Part shown: one piece after another, positions 34,057 to 44,561 of the stretch
How the letters are laid out: each line of letters begins with the position of its first letter
Position numbering within the stretch: the first letter of the stretch is position 1
Source: a bacterium HR24
GTDB taxonomy: Bacteria > Chloroflexota > Dehalococcoidia > SM23-28-2 > HRBIN24
Assembly: GCA_002898715.1 (NCBI GenBank)
Contig: BEIA01000006.1
Span: 1-44,947 of the forward strand
DNA: 44,947 nucleotides
Reading direction: 5' to 3'
Program-made: the position numbers and the translations under genes
The notes under the pieces: model-generated
The model's input: the letters and a program-made list of their open reading frames with translations, nothing else
What the model was told of the DNA's origin: nothing
Database searches by the model: none

Positions 34057-35672
34057 GGGGCCACCTCCGTGGCCGACGAAGATGCGCCGCCGGGCTCCCC
34101 GATCGGCAGGGTGAAGATGAAGCGTGCCCCACCGCCGGGGCGGTTCTCGGCCCACATACGTCCGCCGTGGGCCTCGACCAGCCCCTTGGCGACCGCCAGT
34201 CCGAGCCCGCTGCCGCGTGACTGGGCCCCCTGCCCATCCAGACGATAGAACGGCTCGAAGACCCGCCCGAGCGCTTCGGGTGGCAGGCCAGGGCCACGGT
34301 CGGCCACCTCGACCTGCACCTCCCCGTCAATGCGAGCACCAGAAATGGTGATCTCCGTCCCGGGTGGAGTATGCTTCGTGGCGTTCTCGATCAGGTTCGA
34401 GAGGACCTGGGCGATCTCGACGTAGTCAAGCAACAGCGGCGGCAGGTCGTCGGGCATCTCGACGGTCACTCGGTGACGAGCGGTAACCGGCCTGAGGCGA
34501 TCCAGCACTTCCTCCACCAGCCCACGTAGGTCGTGCCACGCCTTCTGTGGGTGGAGCTTGCCGCCCTCGATCCGGGACAGGTCCAGGAGATTGTCGACCA
34601 GCCGGCCGAGCCGCCGCGCTTCTTCCGCGATGTCACGGGCAAAGGCGGCCCGCTCCTCCGGCGACCAGTCCACGTCCTGTTGGAGCAAGCTATCTGCCGC
34701 CGCGCTGATCGTCGCCAGCGGCGTGCGCAAATCGTGGGAGACCGCGCTCAGCAGCGCCGACTTCAGCTCGTCAGTGCGACGCAGGATCTCGGCCTCGGTC
34801 GCCTCGCGGCGAAGCCGGAGCCGCTCCAGTGCTATACCGACCTGTGCCGCCACGGCCGACAGCAGACGGTTATCCGCGGCGGTGAAGCCCGGCCCGTCAG
34901 GCGCTCGTACTAACACAATCACGCCGGCACGCTGTCCCTCTACGGTAACCGGGACCAAGTACAGACGGTTGCTCACGATCGTCCGTGCTGTGCTAGGGGG
35001 CCGGGGTGGCACCACGCCGATCCAGCGGCCGGGAGCACCGCGGCGGATGGGTGTCGGAGCAGCCCCCTGCTTGAGCAGACGACTAGAAGCCACAGTGGAT
35101 GCCCTGGCCAGCCACAGGGCCTCGGGATCCCCCGCTATAGCTCTGATGACATCATGACCCTCGCCTTGAGCGATCTCGATGGAGACCGCAGCCAGTTGCA
35201 GTTCCTGGCGCAACCGTGCTGCCACGGCATCCAGTGCCTGGCCGAGGTCAGGCTCACTCATCAGGCGGACGACATCGTAGAGGACGATTGCCTCGCGCTC
35301 TCGCTGCTCTGCCTCCCAAGCCCGGCGGCGTTGGCTGGCAGCAACATGGCCAGTCACAATAGCGGTCAGCAGGAAGAGCAGTAGTGCAACCCATTCCTCT
35401 GGGTCGGAGACGGTGAGGGTGTGGACCGGCTCGACGAAGAAGAAATCGAACGCAAGGAATGCCGCTACTGAAGCGACCACGGCGGGCCCGCTTCCGAACC
35501 CCACGGCCACCGTCAGGACAGCGACCAGGTAGAGCATCGAGATGTTCGCGATGTGGACGCGCCCCGGCACGAGCCCGATGACGATGGTGACCAGCGCGAC
35601 GCTTATAAGCGACGCCGCGTAAGCGATCCACCTGGAGCGAAGCACAGGTCGGAGCCGGAGGAGCGGCCTCAT
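34053..35672 (-). CDS. kdpD: KdpD kinase half: DUF4118 membrane domain, GAF and histidine kinase
   Basis: A 539-residue membrane histidine kinase that corresponds to the C-terminal two-thirds of KdpD. Four transmembrane helices in about residues 15-112 form the DUF4118 domain (AFLAFDFFFVEPVHTLTVSD is its mark). A GAF domain covers about 130-285, HisKA contains His313 (SAVSHDLRTPLATI), and the ATPase domain shows NLIENATKHTP, DRGPGLP and SRGSGLGLAVAKGLVEAHGG. The cytoplasmic KdpD-Usp half is missing here and is encoded at 26388-27569. Start and stop overlap the neighbours by 4 bases each (ATGA, GTGA), making an HTH-kinase-kdpE operon. Confidence 0.92.
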   Translation of the reverse strand: MRPLLRLRPVLRSRWIAYAASLISVALVTIVIGLVPGRVHIANISMLYLVAVLTVAVGFGSGPAVVASVAAFLAFDFFFVEPVHTLTVSDPEEWVALLLFLLTAIVTGHVAASQRRRAWEAEQREREAIVLYDVVRLMSEPDLGQALDAVAARLRQELQLAAVSIEIAQGEGHDVIRAIAGDPEALWLARASTVASSRLLKQGAAPTPIRRGAPGRWIGVVPPRPPSTARTIVSNRLYLVPVTVEGQRAGVIVLVRAPDGPGFTAADNRLLSAVAAQVGIALERLRLRREATEAEILRRTDELKSALLSAVSHDLRTPLATISAAADSLLQQDVDWSPEERAAFARDIAEEARRLGRLVDNLLDLSRIEGGKLHPQKAWHDLRGLVEEVLDRLRPVTARHRVTVEMPDDLPPLLLDYVEIAQVLSNLIENATKHTPPGTEITISGARIDGEVQVEVADRGPGLPPEALGRVFEPFYRLDGQGAQSRGSGLGLAVAKGLVEAHGGRMWAENRPGGGARFIFTLPIGEPGGASSSATEVAP

Positions 35673-35848
35673 TCTGGCATCTGCTCGAGCAACGCGAGCA
35701 GGTCCTCCCGCCTGATGCGAACGAGACGTCCGCCCGGGAGCTTGTAGGCGCGTAGGATACTGCGACGCAGGTAGTTGTTGATAGTCGGCACGCTGACCTG
35801 GAGATAGTCGGCTGCCTGCCGCTTGGTCAGGAGGTCGGGCAAACTCAT
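35669..35848 (-). CDS. Small HTH (excisionase/MerR-type, HTH_17) DNA-binding protein
   Basis: A 59-residue protein consisting of one winged helix: LLTKRQAADYLQVSVPTINN, then YLRRSILRAYKLPGGRLVRIRREDLLALLEQ. This is the helix-turn-helix_17 pattern of excisionases and small MerR-like factors. It is coupled to the kinase gene through an ATGA overlap, so it is expressed with the two-component pair. The start chosen is ATG 35848; ATG 35902 would add 18 residues and cannot be excluded. It may be a local regulator of the kdp genes or a trace of how the block was moved. Confidence 0.75.
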   Translation of the reverse strand: MSLPDLLTKRQAADYLQVSVPTINNYLRRSILRAYKLPGGRLVRIRREDLLALLEQMPE

Positions 35849-36085
35849 GCCGGTTCCGGCCTGGTCTGCAGCCACGTCTCTCACTTGTCTTGGTGCTCCC
35901 ATCAAAATGATAGCGCTCGGCTCCATAGGAGAGTAGCTGGCAACGGGACTGGAACTGTCATGATGTGCGATCGGTGATTTTCCCACCACGGCCACCGGCC
36001 AGGGTGCCCTGGTCCTCACGGAGAGGGACGAGCCCCGGTCGTCGCCCGGCTTTTGGCCGACATCCAGCCTCGATTTAGGGATGGT

Positions 36086-36204
36086 GGTGTCGCTAAAGTT
36101 GTGTAGAACAAGAGGATGGAGTAGAGGGCGCTAGGGATGGAGAAGGAGGACCTGCGGGAGCTGGCGCGGGAAGCGGCGCATGCCCGCATAAGGGAGCAAC
36201 CGTC

Positions 36205-36208
<4 letters not shown>
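36086..36208 (+). mobile_element. IS256-type left end with truncated transposase start
   Basis: GGTGTCGCTAAAGTTGTGTA at 36086-36105 resembles the outer end at 37679-37698 (complement) and looks like an IS256-family terminus. Behind it an ATG at 36137 opens 23 codons, MEKEDLRELAREAAHARIRE then QPS and a stop, with the helical N-terminal style of mutator-type transposases. The frame ends exactly where the IS110 relic begins, so the rest was lost or interrupted. The family assignment is moderate because only the first residues remain. Confidence 0.5.
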
Positions 36209-37164
<956 letters not shown>

Positions 37165-37353
37165 GGCACCTCCTTGGCCTATGCCCTGCCTTGTGGATGC
37201 GGGCTCATGGGCCCTGGCAACCGTGCGGGCCACAGGCTGGTGGGCGTGGCGACCGGCGCTCCCCTGCGGCCCTTGCTGACCAAGGGGGATGCGGCCTGCC
37301 ACGCCCTTAGCTGCACTTACTGTCATGATCCCTGTCCCCTGCCGAAAGATACA

Positions 37354-37700
37354 AGGGGGAAGGATGGCAGGCCTGAAGGCACCGCCCCGCCTCACCCTGG
37401 GCACCTTCAGGTCCAGCTGCCCCAGGGTGAGGTACAGCTTGCGCTGATAGAAGCCATTGGCCTGTTCCCCCTTGCCCATCTCCAGGAAGCGCCGCCTCTC
37501 CCGCTCCATGAGCCTGTGCAGCAGCCCCTCCAGCAGGTGGGAGAGGGAAGGCCTCTCACCCCGTTCCATGCGCTCGTACATCTCGTCCACCAGCCTGTCC
37601 CGCCACTCCTGGCCGGCCTCTGCCTCCTTGCGCCTCCTCGGCATTCGTCTCACCTCCATCCCTGGACTGCCCACAGCATACACATTTTTCGAGACACCCC
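37354..37700 (-). mobile_element. IS256-family (mutator) element, 5' fragment
   Basis: The outer end, read on the minus strand from 37700, begins GGGGTGTCTCGAAAAATGTG, an IS256-like terminus. An ATG at 37644 then opens a transposase N-terminus: MPRRRKEAEAGQEWRDRLVD, HLLEGLLHRLMERERRRFLE, and the family block QANGFYQRKLYLTLGQLDLK with VPRVRRGGAFRPAILPP. Homology stops near 37354, where sequence leading to the IS110 relic takes over. Only about the first 97 of some 400 residues remain, so it cannot encode an active enzyme. Confidence 0.7.
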
Positions 37701-38027
37701 CTGATGGAGGGGCTACGGCTTGAGGGCAAGAGGGGGAGGCCCAGGACGAGGCCTGGAGAGGTGTGCGCTGATGGCGCCTACGACTCGAGGGAGGTGCGGC
37801 TCTACCTGCGTCGGCGGGGCATCAAGGCTAGCATCCCCCAGAACCCCAGGGGTAGGAAGAGCCCCAAGGTGGGGAAGCCCTATCGCTTCTGCCAGGTGAC
37901 GTACCAGGCTGCCAGGGGTGCGGTGGAGCGCCTCTTCGCCTGGCTCAAGGGAGGGTTCCGCAGGCTGGCCCTGGGCTACGAGCGGCTCCTGGCCACCTTC
38001 GTCGTAGCCGGGAAAGCTCTGAGGTGA
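37701..38027 (+). pseudogene. IS5-family DDE transposase, C-terminal fragment
   Basis: The reading frame gives EGLRLEGKRGRPRTRPGEVC, then ADGAYDSREVRLYLRRRGIK and the final catalytic region AARGAVERLFAWLKGGFRRL. These are the second aspartate (ADGAYD) and the glutamate block (VERxFxWLK) of IS5-type transposases. The N-terminal half with the first aspartate is missing, cut by the IS256-type end at 37700. The frame closes at 38027. Confidence 0.75.
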
Positions 38028-38240
38028 GTTGTAGGGCTCTTCCCCAAGCAGCCTGGCAGGCGGCCATCAACGTCCGCCCCGCCGCTAGGATCCTCACCCG
38101 GCGCTTCCACCACCGCGGCAAGCCCGCGCCTGCGCGTCGGCGTCAGGCACCCGAAGCCCGTATGGAGGCACTGTGACATCCCGGCGAACCGTCGCCGAGG
38201 TGCTGCTTTGCCGACTGCCAAGGTCGGCCAGAGTTGGAAA
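38028..38240. other. Unassigned sequence between IS5 fragment and the Pho-box-like repeats
   Basis: No complete gene is visible. One plus frame stays open to a TGA at 38174-38176 and reads WQAAINVRPAARILTRRF then HHRGKPAPARRRQ. The AAINV wording faintly recalls the end of a TnpB-type protein, but it is too short to assign. No start codon or ribosome-binding site is convincing. It is probably further mobile-element debris. Confidence 0.25.
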
Positions 38241-38284
38241 GGCTTTACAGACTTTTAAACCCGGTTAACTCGAGATTAACGACG
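38241..38284 (+). promoter_or_regulatory. Four 11-bp tandem repeats resembling a Pho box
   Basis: Four consecutive 11-mers line up: GGCTTTACAGA, CTTTTAAACCC, GGTTAACTCGA and GATTAACGACG. The last two share the TTAAC core exactly 11 bases apart. PhoB/PhoP-type regulators bind tandem 11-bp direct repeats. The downstream gene, 43 bases away, encodes a PstS-like phosphate-binding protein. The AT-rich patch stands out in this GC-rich region. No clear -10/-35 pair can be placed with it. Confidence 0.55.
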
Positions 38285-38327
38285 CCACAGGGCTTTCACG
38301 CGATAGTGGCTGTGGGAGGTGAGAGAG

Positions 38328-39359
38328 ATGGCCGGTGGCTACGACCGGCGCGGGGGCCGGCTTGCTTTGCGGGCGTGTGCCCTACTGCTGGCAGGGACAT
38401 TAGCCGTTGCTGCCTTTTCCTGTGCCGGGCCGGAGAGCGGTGGTGGCCGCTTATCGGGCAGCATCGTGATCGACGGCTCAGGGACGGTCTTTCCCCTCAG
38501 CGAAGCGGTTGCCGAGGGTTTCAGGGGGCGCGAGCCTAAGGTAGACGTAGTGGTTGGCAGCTCTGGCACAGGGGCCGGCTTTCAGAAGTTTTGCAATGGG
38601 GAAACGGCGATCCAGGACGCTTCACGGCCCATAACTGCGTCGGAAATGGAGACATGCCGCAGCCGCGGCATCGATTTCGTAGAGCTGCCGGTGGCACTCG
38701 ACGCCCTGACGGTAGTGGTTCACCCGAGCAACCGTTGGCTGGAGTGCATAACGGTGGCCCAGCTAAAGAAGATGTGGGAGCCGGCCGCCGAGGGCGTGGT
38801 GACCCGCTGGAACCAGGTGGACCCCTCCTGGCCAGAGCGGCCGCTCCACCTTTATGGGCCTACGACCGCCCATGGCAGCTTTGACTATTTTACCGAGGCC
38901 GTGGTAGGCCGGGCACGAGCCTCACGGGGCGACTATTCGGCTAGCGCCGACTACAACGTCATCGTGGCCTCGGTGTCGGCAGATGGGGACGGCTTGGGCT
39001 ACATGGGCCTGGCCTACTACCAGCAGAACGCGTCGCGCCTCAAGGCGCTGGCCGTCGACGGGGGCCAGGGCTGCGTGCAGCCTGCGCCCGAGAAAGTTAT
39101 CGATGGCAGCTATCCCCTGTCGCGGCCCCTCTTCATCTACGTCAGCTCCCGGGCCATGGGCCGCCCCGACCTCCGCGCCTTCGTGGATTACTACCTAGAG
39201 ACGGCGAAGGGGCTTGCGGCGGAGGTGGGCTACATTCCCCTGTCAGACGAGGCCTACGAGCTGGTGCGGGGTCGCTGGCAGGAGGGAAGGACCGGCAGTG
39301 CCTTCGCAGGGAGCAGGCCTGGAACCAGCGTGGTGGACGTCCTGCGGGGGGCCTCGTAG
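38328..39359 (+). CDS. PstS-like phosphate ABC transporter substrate-binding lipoprotein
   Basis: A 343-residue exported binding protein. The signal peptide ends in the lipobox AFSC with the lipidated cysteine at residue 32. The mature fold shows the PstS phosphate-loop blocks: [48 protein letters not shown] and [15 protein letters not shown]. The start is ATG 38328 behind GGGAGGTG; a GTG at 38319 overlaps that site and is unlikely. No pstC, pstA or pstB genes follow, so it works with a transporter encoded elsewhere or as a stand-alone scavenger. The Pho-box-like repeats upstream suggest induction by phosphate starvation. Confidence 0.88.
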   Translation: MAGGYDRRGGRLALRACALLLAGTLAVAAFSCAGPESGGGRLSGSIVIDGSGTVFPLSEAVAEGFRGREPKVDVVVGSSGTGAGFQKFCNGETAIQDASRPITASEMETCRSRGIDFVELPVALDALTVVVHPSNRWLECITVAQLKKMWEPAAEGVVTRWNQVDPSWPERPLHLYGPTTAHGSFDYFTEAVVGRARASRGDYSASADYNVIVASVSADGDGLGYMGLAYYQQNASRLKALAVDGGQGCVQPAPEKVIDGSYPLSRPLFIYVSSRAMGRPDLRAFVDYYLETAKGLAAEVGYIPLSDEAYELVRGRWQEGRTGSAFAGSRPGTSVVDVLRGAS

Positions 39360-39509
39360 CGCCGAGGGCCGGGAACGGTGGCCGATCGGGACTGCCGGGG
39401 GAACCCTGCAGCGGCACCCCAGGACCATCTCACAACGTGGGCGATAAGGGGCCACAACGAGCCTTGACGCAGGCGAGGCCGTAGTCCACGGTAATGATGT
39501 AGCCGCTGC

Positions 39510-40805
<1,296 letters not shown>

Positions 40806-40880
40806 CGGCACCGGTGTTCGTCGGCAGCACCCCCAGGAGGCATATGGCTGCGTCACGGCTGTGGCGCGTATCCCGAAGGC

Positions 40881-42236
40881 ATGGGTAGGAAGGCCCCACC
40901 CCAACGGCGCTTCGACCTGGCCGTCATCGGCGGGATCGCCCTGTTTGCCGCAGCCTCCGTGTACGGCCTACTGTTGGTGGCTTCGTGGGCAGAGCGACAT
41001 CTTGTTCCCGGCAGCCACATGCTCGGCCCCCTTGCCAGCCTGCCAGGCATGGGGGGAGGCGCTGGGCCGGAGGCGGCCACGCCCGAGCAGCGCATCAACG
41101 TGCTGCTGCTGGGCCTGGACCTGCGGCCGGACGACCCGCCGGGCACGCCCGCCCGCACCGACAGCATCGCCATCCTCACCCTTGACCCGTACAGCAACAC
41201 CGCCGGTGTGCTCAGCATCCCGCGCGACCTGTGGGTGCAGATACCTACCGGCCGCGGCGGCTACTTCTATCAGCGCATCAACGTGGCCTACGAGGCAGCG
41301 GACTGGCCGGACGTGCGCTACCCCGGCGGCGGAGTGGCGCTGGTGAAGGACACCATCAAGCGCAACTTCGACATCACCATCGATCACTACGTGGTGATGG
41401 AGTGGTCGTCGTTCGTCCAGTTGATCGACGCCCTGGGCGGCATCGACATCAACGTGCCCGAGACGGTTTACGACCCGGCCTATAACGACTGCAACCGCTG
41501 CCCCTACCGAGAGGTGCTGTTCCGCCCCGGGCCCCAGCACATGGACGGGCAACGCGCCCTGGCCTACGTCCGCATCCGCTACGGCTCCGACGACCTGGAC
41601 CGCATCGAACGCCAGCAGCAGGTGATGATGGCGGTGCTGGACAAGGCCACCAGCGCCGGTATCCTCCTGAACCCCGCCCGCCTGCGGGAGCTGTACGACC
41701 GCTTTCGCCGGGCCGTAAACACCGATGTCGGCCCGGCTCGCGCCCTGGGGCTGGCCCTCAAGCTCAGGGACGTGCCCCGTGAGCAGATCAAGGCTGTCTC
41801 GATGCGGGACGTGGTCTACCCCATGACCACCGCTGGCGGCGCCGATGTGCTGGGTTGGGACCAGGACAGGATGCGGCTACTGGTGCGGCAGTTCTTCCTG
41901 GACGGGAAGGTAGACCAGGAGGCAGCCCGTATCGAGGTGCAGAACGCCAGCGGCGTGCCCGGCCTGGCCACCCAGGTGCGCGACTTCCTCACCGGTCAGG
42001 GCCTGCCCCAGGAGCGGCTGTCGGTGGCCAACGCCAATGGCCCCCGCACCGCCGAGACCACCATCTGCGACCTGAACGGCAAGGGCTACACTGCCCGCAA
42101 ACTGGCCGAATGGCTGGGCCTGCCGGAGACGCGCGTCGCGGCCAGCGCCTGCGCGGGCGTCGCGCCCGTGAACGGGCCAGCGGACATCGTCGTCCTGGTA
42201 GGGTGGGACTGGGCGAGCCGGAGGGCGGGCTCTTGA
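40881..42236 (+). CDS. LytR-CpsA-Psr (LCP) family cell-wall protein with LytR_C domain
   Basis: A 451-residue membrane-anchored enzyme. One N-terminal transmembrane helix (about 12-35) is followed by the LCP catalytic domain: INVLLLGLDLRPDD, ARTDSIAILTLDP, VLSIPRDLWVQIP and GQRALAYVRIRYGSDDLDRIERQQQVMMAVL, with the arginines and aspartates that bind polyprenyl pyrophosphate. LCP proteins attach glycopolymers to peptidoglycan or other envelope carriers. The C-terminal LytR_C domain starts near residue 350 (ARIEVQNASGVPGLATQVRDFL). It lies 75 bases after the protease gene. Confidence 0.92.
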   Translation: MGRKAPPQRRFDLAVIGGIALFAAASVYGLLLVASWAERHLVPGSHMLGPLASLPGMGGGAGPEAATPEQRINVLLLGLDLRPDDPPGTPARTDSIAILTLDPYSNTAGVLSIPRDLWVQIPTGRGGYFYQRINVAYEAADWPDVRYPGGGVALVKDTIKRNFDITIDHYVVMEWSSFVQLIDALGGIDINVPETVYDPAYNDCNRCPYREVLFRPGPQHMDGQRALAYVRIRYGSDDLDRIERQQQVMMAVLDKATSAGILLNPARLRELYDRFRRAVNTDVGPARALGLALKLRDVPREQIKAVSMRDVVYPMTTAGGADVLGWDQDRMRLLVRQFFLDGKVDQEAARIEVQNASGVPGLATQVRDFLTGQGLPQERLSVANANGPRTAETTICDLNGKGYTARKLAEWLGLPETRVAASACAGVAPVNGPADIVVLVGWDWASRRAGS

Positions 42237-42273
42237 AGCTGGGGCCTGACGGGCGGGTCTTCTTGCCTGAGGG

Positions 42274-44445
42274 ATGCGGGCAGCTACACTTGGGCGGATG
42301 GCGTGTCCGACCCTGCGCCGGTCTGGGGGAAACGCGATCGTGGGAACACGGGCGCTCATCGCCACAATCATGATCGCCCTCGCCTTCGCCTTGGCAAGCG
42401 GCGGCCGTGATACCTCTCGTAGCACCGGTCCCGGGACCCCGGCGCCTGGGGGGGAAGCGATAGCGGCACAGCGGGAGCGCTACCGCCACCTGCGCCGAGG
42501 CCCTAAGGAGCCGCGCCTCTCCTACCACCTGTCCCGGCTGGTGGACTTGGAGGAGTCCCTGGCCAGATACGCCAGCGACCCCGTGGGCCTTCTTGCCGCG
42601 CCACCCGACCTCCAGGCCCTCGCGGCCGCTGGCCTAGCCCGCCGGGACGCCCAAGACCGTTTGCAAGTCTTCGTTTATGCAGACGACCTGGGCCGGGCGG
42701 CAGATGCCGTCCGCTCCCTGGGCGGCCTGGTGGAGCGCGCTGCCCCCGAGGCTGGCATCCTCCAGGCCTGGGTGCCGATAAAGAGCGTGCGCCTTCTGGC
42801 CGCCCAGCTCGGGGTGCGCTTCCTGGACCTGCCAGCCTATCCGGCCTTCCAGGCAGGCAGCGTCCAGAGCCAGGGGGACGTCATCCTCAAGGCGGCAGAC
42901 CTGCGCTCCACCCTGGGGCTGAGCGGCGCGGGGGTACGGGTGGGAGTGATCTCCGATGGCGTGCGTGGCCTCGCCCAGAGCCAGGCCTCCGGCGACCTGC
43001 CCGCCGTCAACGCTACCGACTGCAACGTGGTCGCCATCGACCCTGCCCAGACCGGCGCCGAGGGCACGGCCATGCTGGAGATCGTGCACGACCTCGCCCC
43101 CGGGGCAGAGCTATGGTTCGCCGGTTTCGGCGGCAGCTCCGGCACGGCCCTGGACTTCAACGCCGCGGTCAACTGCCTGGCCCAGCGGGTGGACGTGGTG
43201 GTGGACGACGTCAACTGGTTCAACGTGGGCCCCTACGACGGCAGCAGCATCGTCTCGCGCAACACCGCGGCGGCTCTCAACGGCCCCACCAACCGCGTGC
43301 GCGCCCACGTCACCGCTGTAGGCAATCACGCCGCCACCCATTACCAGGAGCCTTACCAGCCCTGCCCCGGCGAGGCCGCCTTTCATCGATTCGCCGCCAC
43401 CGAGCAGACGCTGGACCGGGGCGGCCTCGGCCCTCGCTGCGACAACCCCGTCCTGGTGCCGGCCGGCTCGACGCTGAGGGTGCTGGTGCAGTGGAACGAC
43501 CCCTGGGGGGCCTCCTGCAACGACTACGACGTATACATCTTCGCCCACGACTCCCCCACACCCCTGGCCGCCAGCCAGAACTTCCAGTTCTGTGCCCAGA
43601 ACCCCACCGAGCTGGCGGTTTGGCAGAACGTGTCCACCTCGCCGGTGACGGTGGACGTGGTGCTGGCGCCCATCGGGCAGGTGGAGCCGCGCACCTTCGA
43701 TATCTTCTTTCTGGGCGGCATCCCCAACTACTACACCCCCACCAGCTCGGTGCCCAATCAGGCCGACGCCGGGGGCGGCGTGCTGGCAGTGGGAGCCATC
43801 AACGCCTTCGAGGACGGCCACGACGAGATCGCCCCCTACAGCAGCCGTGGCCCCACCAACGATGGCCGCACCAAGCCGGACGTGACGGGCATCGATGGCG
43901 TGTCAGTGACCGGTGCCGGCGGCTTCAGCACTCCCTTCCTGGGCACATCGGCCGCGGCGGCCCACATCGCTGGCATACTGGCGCTGCTGCTGGAGTGCCG
44001 TCCGGGCCTGAAGGCCGGCGAGCCGGGCGACGCCCCGGCCCAGGACCGCTCAGCCCTGGCCAACGCCCTTCTGCTCACGGCGGCGGACCTGGGACCTCCC
44101 GGGACCGACAACACCTACGGCGCCGGTCGGGCCGATGCGCTGGCGGCGGGACGCCTGCTGTGCCAGCACCAGCTGGTCATGTGGGGCGACCTCGACTGCA
44201 GTCTTACCCTGGACTCGGCCGACGCGCTGCTGCTGCTGCGGGCGACCCTGGGGCTGCCGGTGGCCCAAAGCCAGCCCTGCCCGCGCGTCGGCGATGCCGT
44301 CGGCGGGGTCCTGTGGGGGGATATGGACTGCGATGGCAGGGTGACCATCGCGGACGTCAGGGCCGTCCTCCGAGCGGCCTCGGGGCTGCCATGGGCGCCC
44401 CATCCTGGCTGCCCGGCAGCAGGCGCCCTGCTGTCGCTCCCGTGA
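42274..44445 (+). CDS. Secreted S8-fold serine peptidase with Glu in place of His and dockerin-like repeats
   Basis: A protein of up to 723 residues with a signal-type helix (ALIATIMIALAFALASGG). The subtilase domain begins around residue 205: Asp228 (VGVISDGVRG), then GAEGTAMLEIVHDLAPGAEL where the usual HGT histidine is Glu263, and the nucleophile Ser559 in LGTSAAAAHIAGILALLL. A beta-sandwich-like insert lies between, with PSSRGPTNDGR-type wording before the serine. Two EF-hand/dockerin-type repeats close the protein: GDLDCSLTLDSADALLLLRA and GDMDCDGRVTIADVRAVLRA (about 637-710). Start choices are ATG 42274, ATG 42298 or GTG 42340; the last has the best upstream GGGGGA. Confidence 0.85.
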   Translation: MRAATLGRMACPTLRRSGGNAIVGTRALIATIMIALAFALASGGRDTSRSTGPGTPAPGGEAIAAQRERYRHLRRGPKEPRLSYHLSRLVDLEESLARYASDPVGLLAAPPDLQALAAAGLARRDAQDRLQVFVYADDLGRAADAVRSLGGLVERAAPEAGILQAWVPIKSVRLLAAQLGVRFLDLPAYPAFQAGSVQSQGDVILKAADLRSTLGLSGAGVRVGVISDGVRGLAQSQASGDLPAVNATDCNVVAIDPAQTGAEGTAMLEIVHDLAPGAELWFAGFGGSSGTALDFNAAVNCLAQRVDVVVDDVNWFNVGPYDGSSIVSRNTAAALNGPTNRVRAHVTAVGNHAATHYQEPYQPCPGEAAFHRFAATEQTLDRGGLGPRCDNPVLVPAGSTLRVLVQWNDPWGASCNDYDVYIFAHDSPTPLAASQNFQFCAQNPTELAVWQNVSTSPVTVDVVLAPIGQVEPRTFDIFFLGGIPNYYTPTSSVPNQADAGGGVLAVGAINAFEDGHDEIAPYSSRGPTNDGRTKPDVTGIDGVSVTGAGGFSTPFLGTSAAAAHIAGILALLLECRPGLKAGEPGDAPAQDRSALANALLLTAADLGPPGTDNTYGAGRADALAAGRLLCQHQLVMWGDLDCSLTLDSADALLLLRATLGLPVAQSQPCPRVGDAVGGVLWGDMDCDGRVTIADVRAVLRAASGLPWAPHPGCPAAGALLSLP
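44182..44403 (+). repeat. Two dockerin-like calcium-binding repeats within the protease
   Basis: Two duplicated segments at the end of the protease share the pattern GDxDC, then a short calcium loop, then DxxxxLRAxxGLP. Paired F-hand loops of this kind make up type I dockerins, which bind calcium and dock to cohesins. They are also common as free C-terminal tags in Chloroflexota secreted proteins. No cohesin gene is present in the window. Confidence 0.65.
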
Positions 44446-44561
44446 CCGCCGCTTCATGGGAGCTGGTGACGGGGGGCTTGCCGGGCGGGCGGAGGCTGGT
44501 CATGAGGACGGGCCGAAAGGCAGCGCCGAACCTTTTTGGCCAGAGGCCCATGCAGGGTACC

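Noticed and set aside
33358-34155. A longer 265-residue KdpE starting at 34155
   Set aside because: The additional residues overlap the kinase gene by 100 bases and do not resemble KdpE; GTG 34056 gives a GTGA overlap.
39464-39498. TTGACG with TAATGAT as a promoter for the HtrA-type gene
   Set aside because: The spacing between the two elements is 22 bases and neither is close to consensus, so it is not listed as a promoter.
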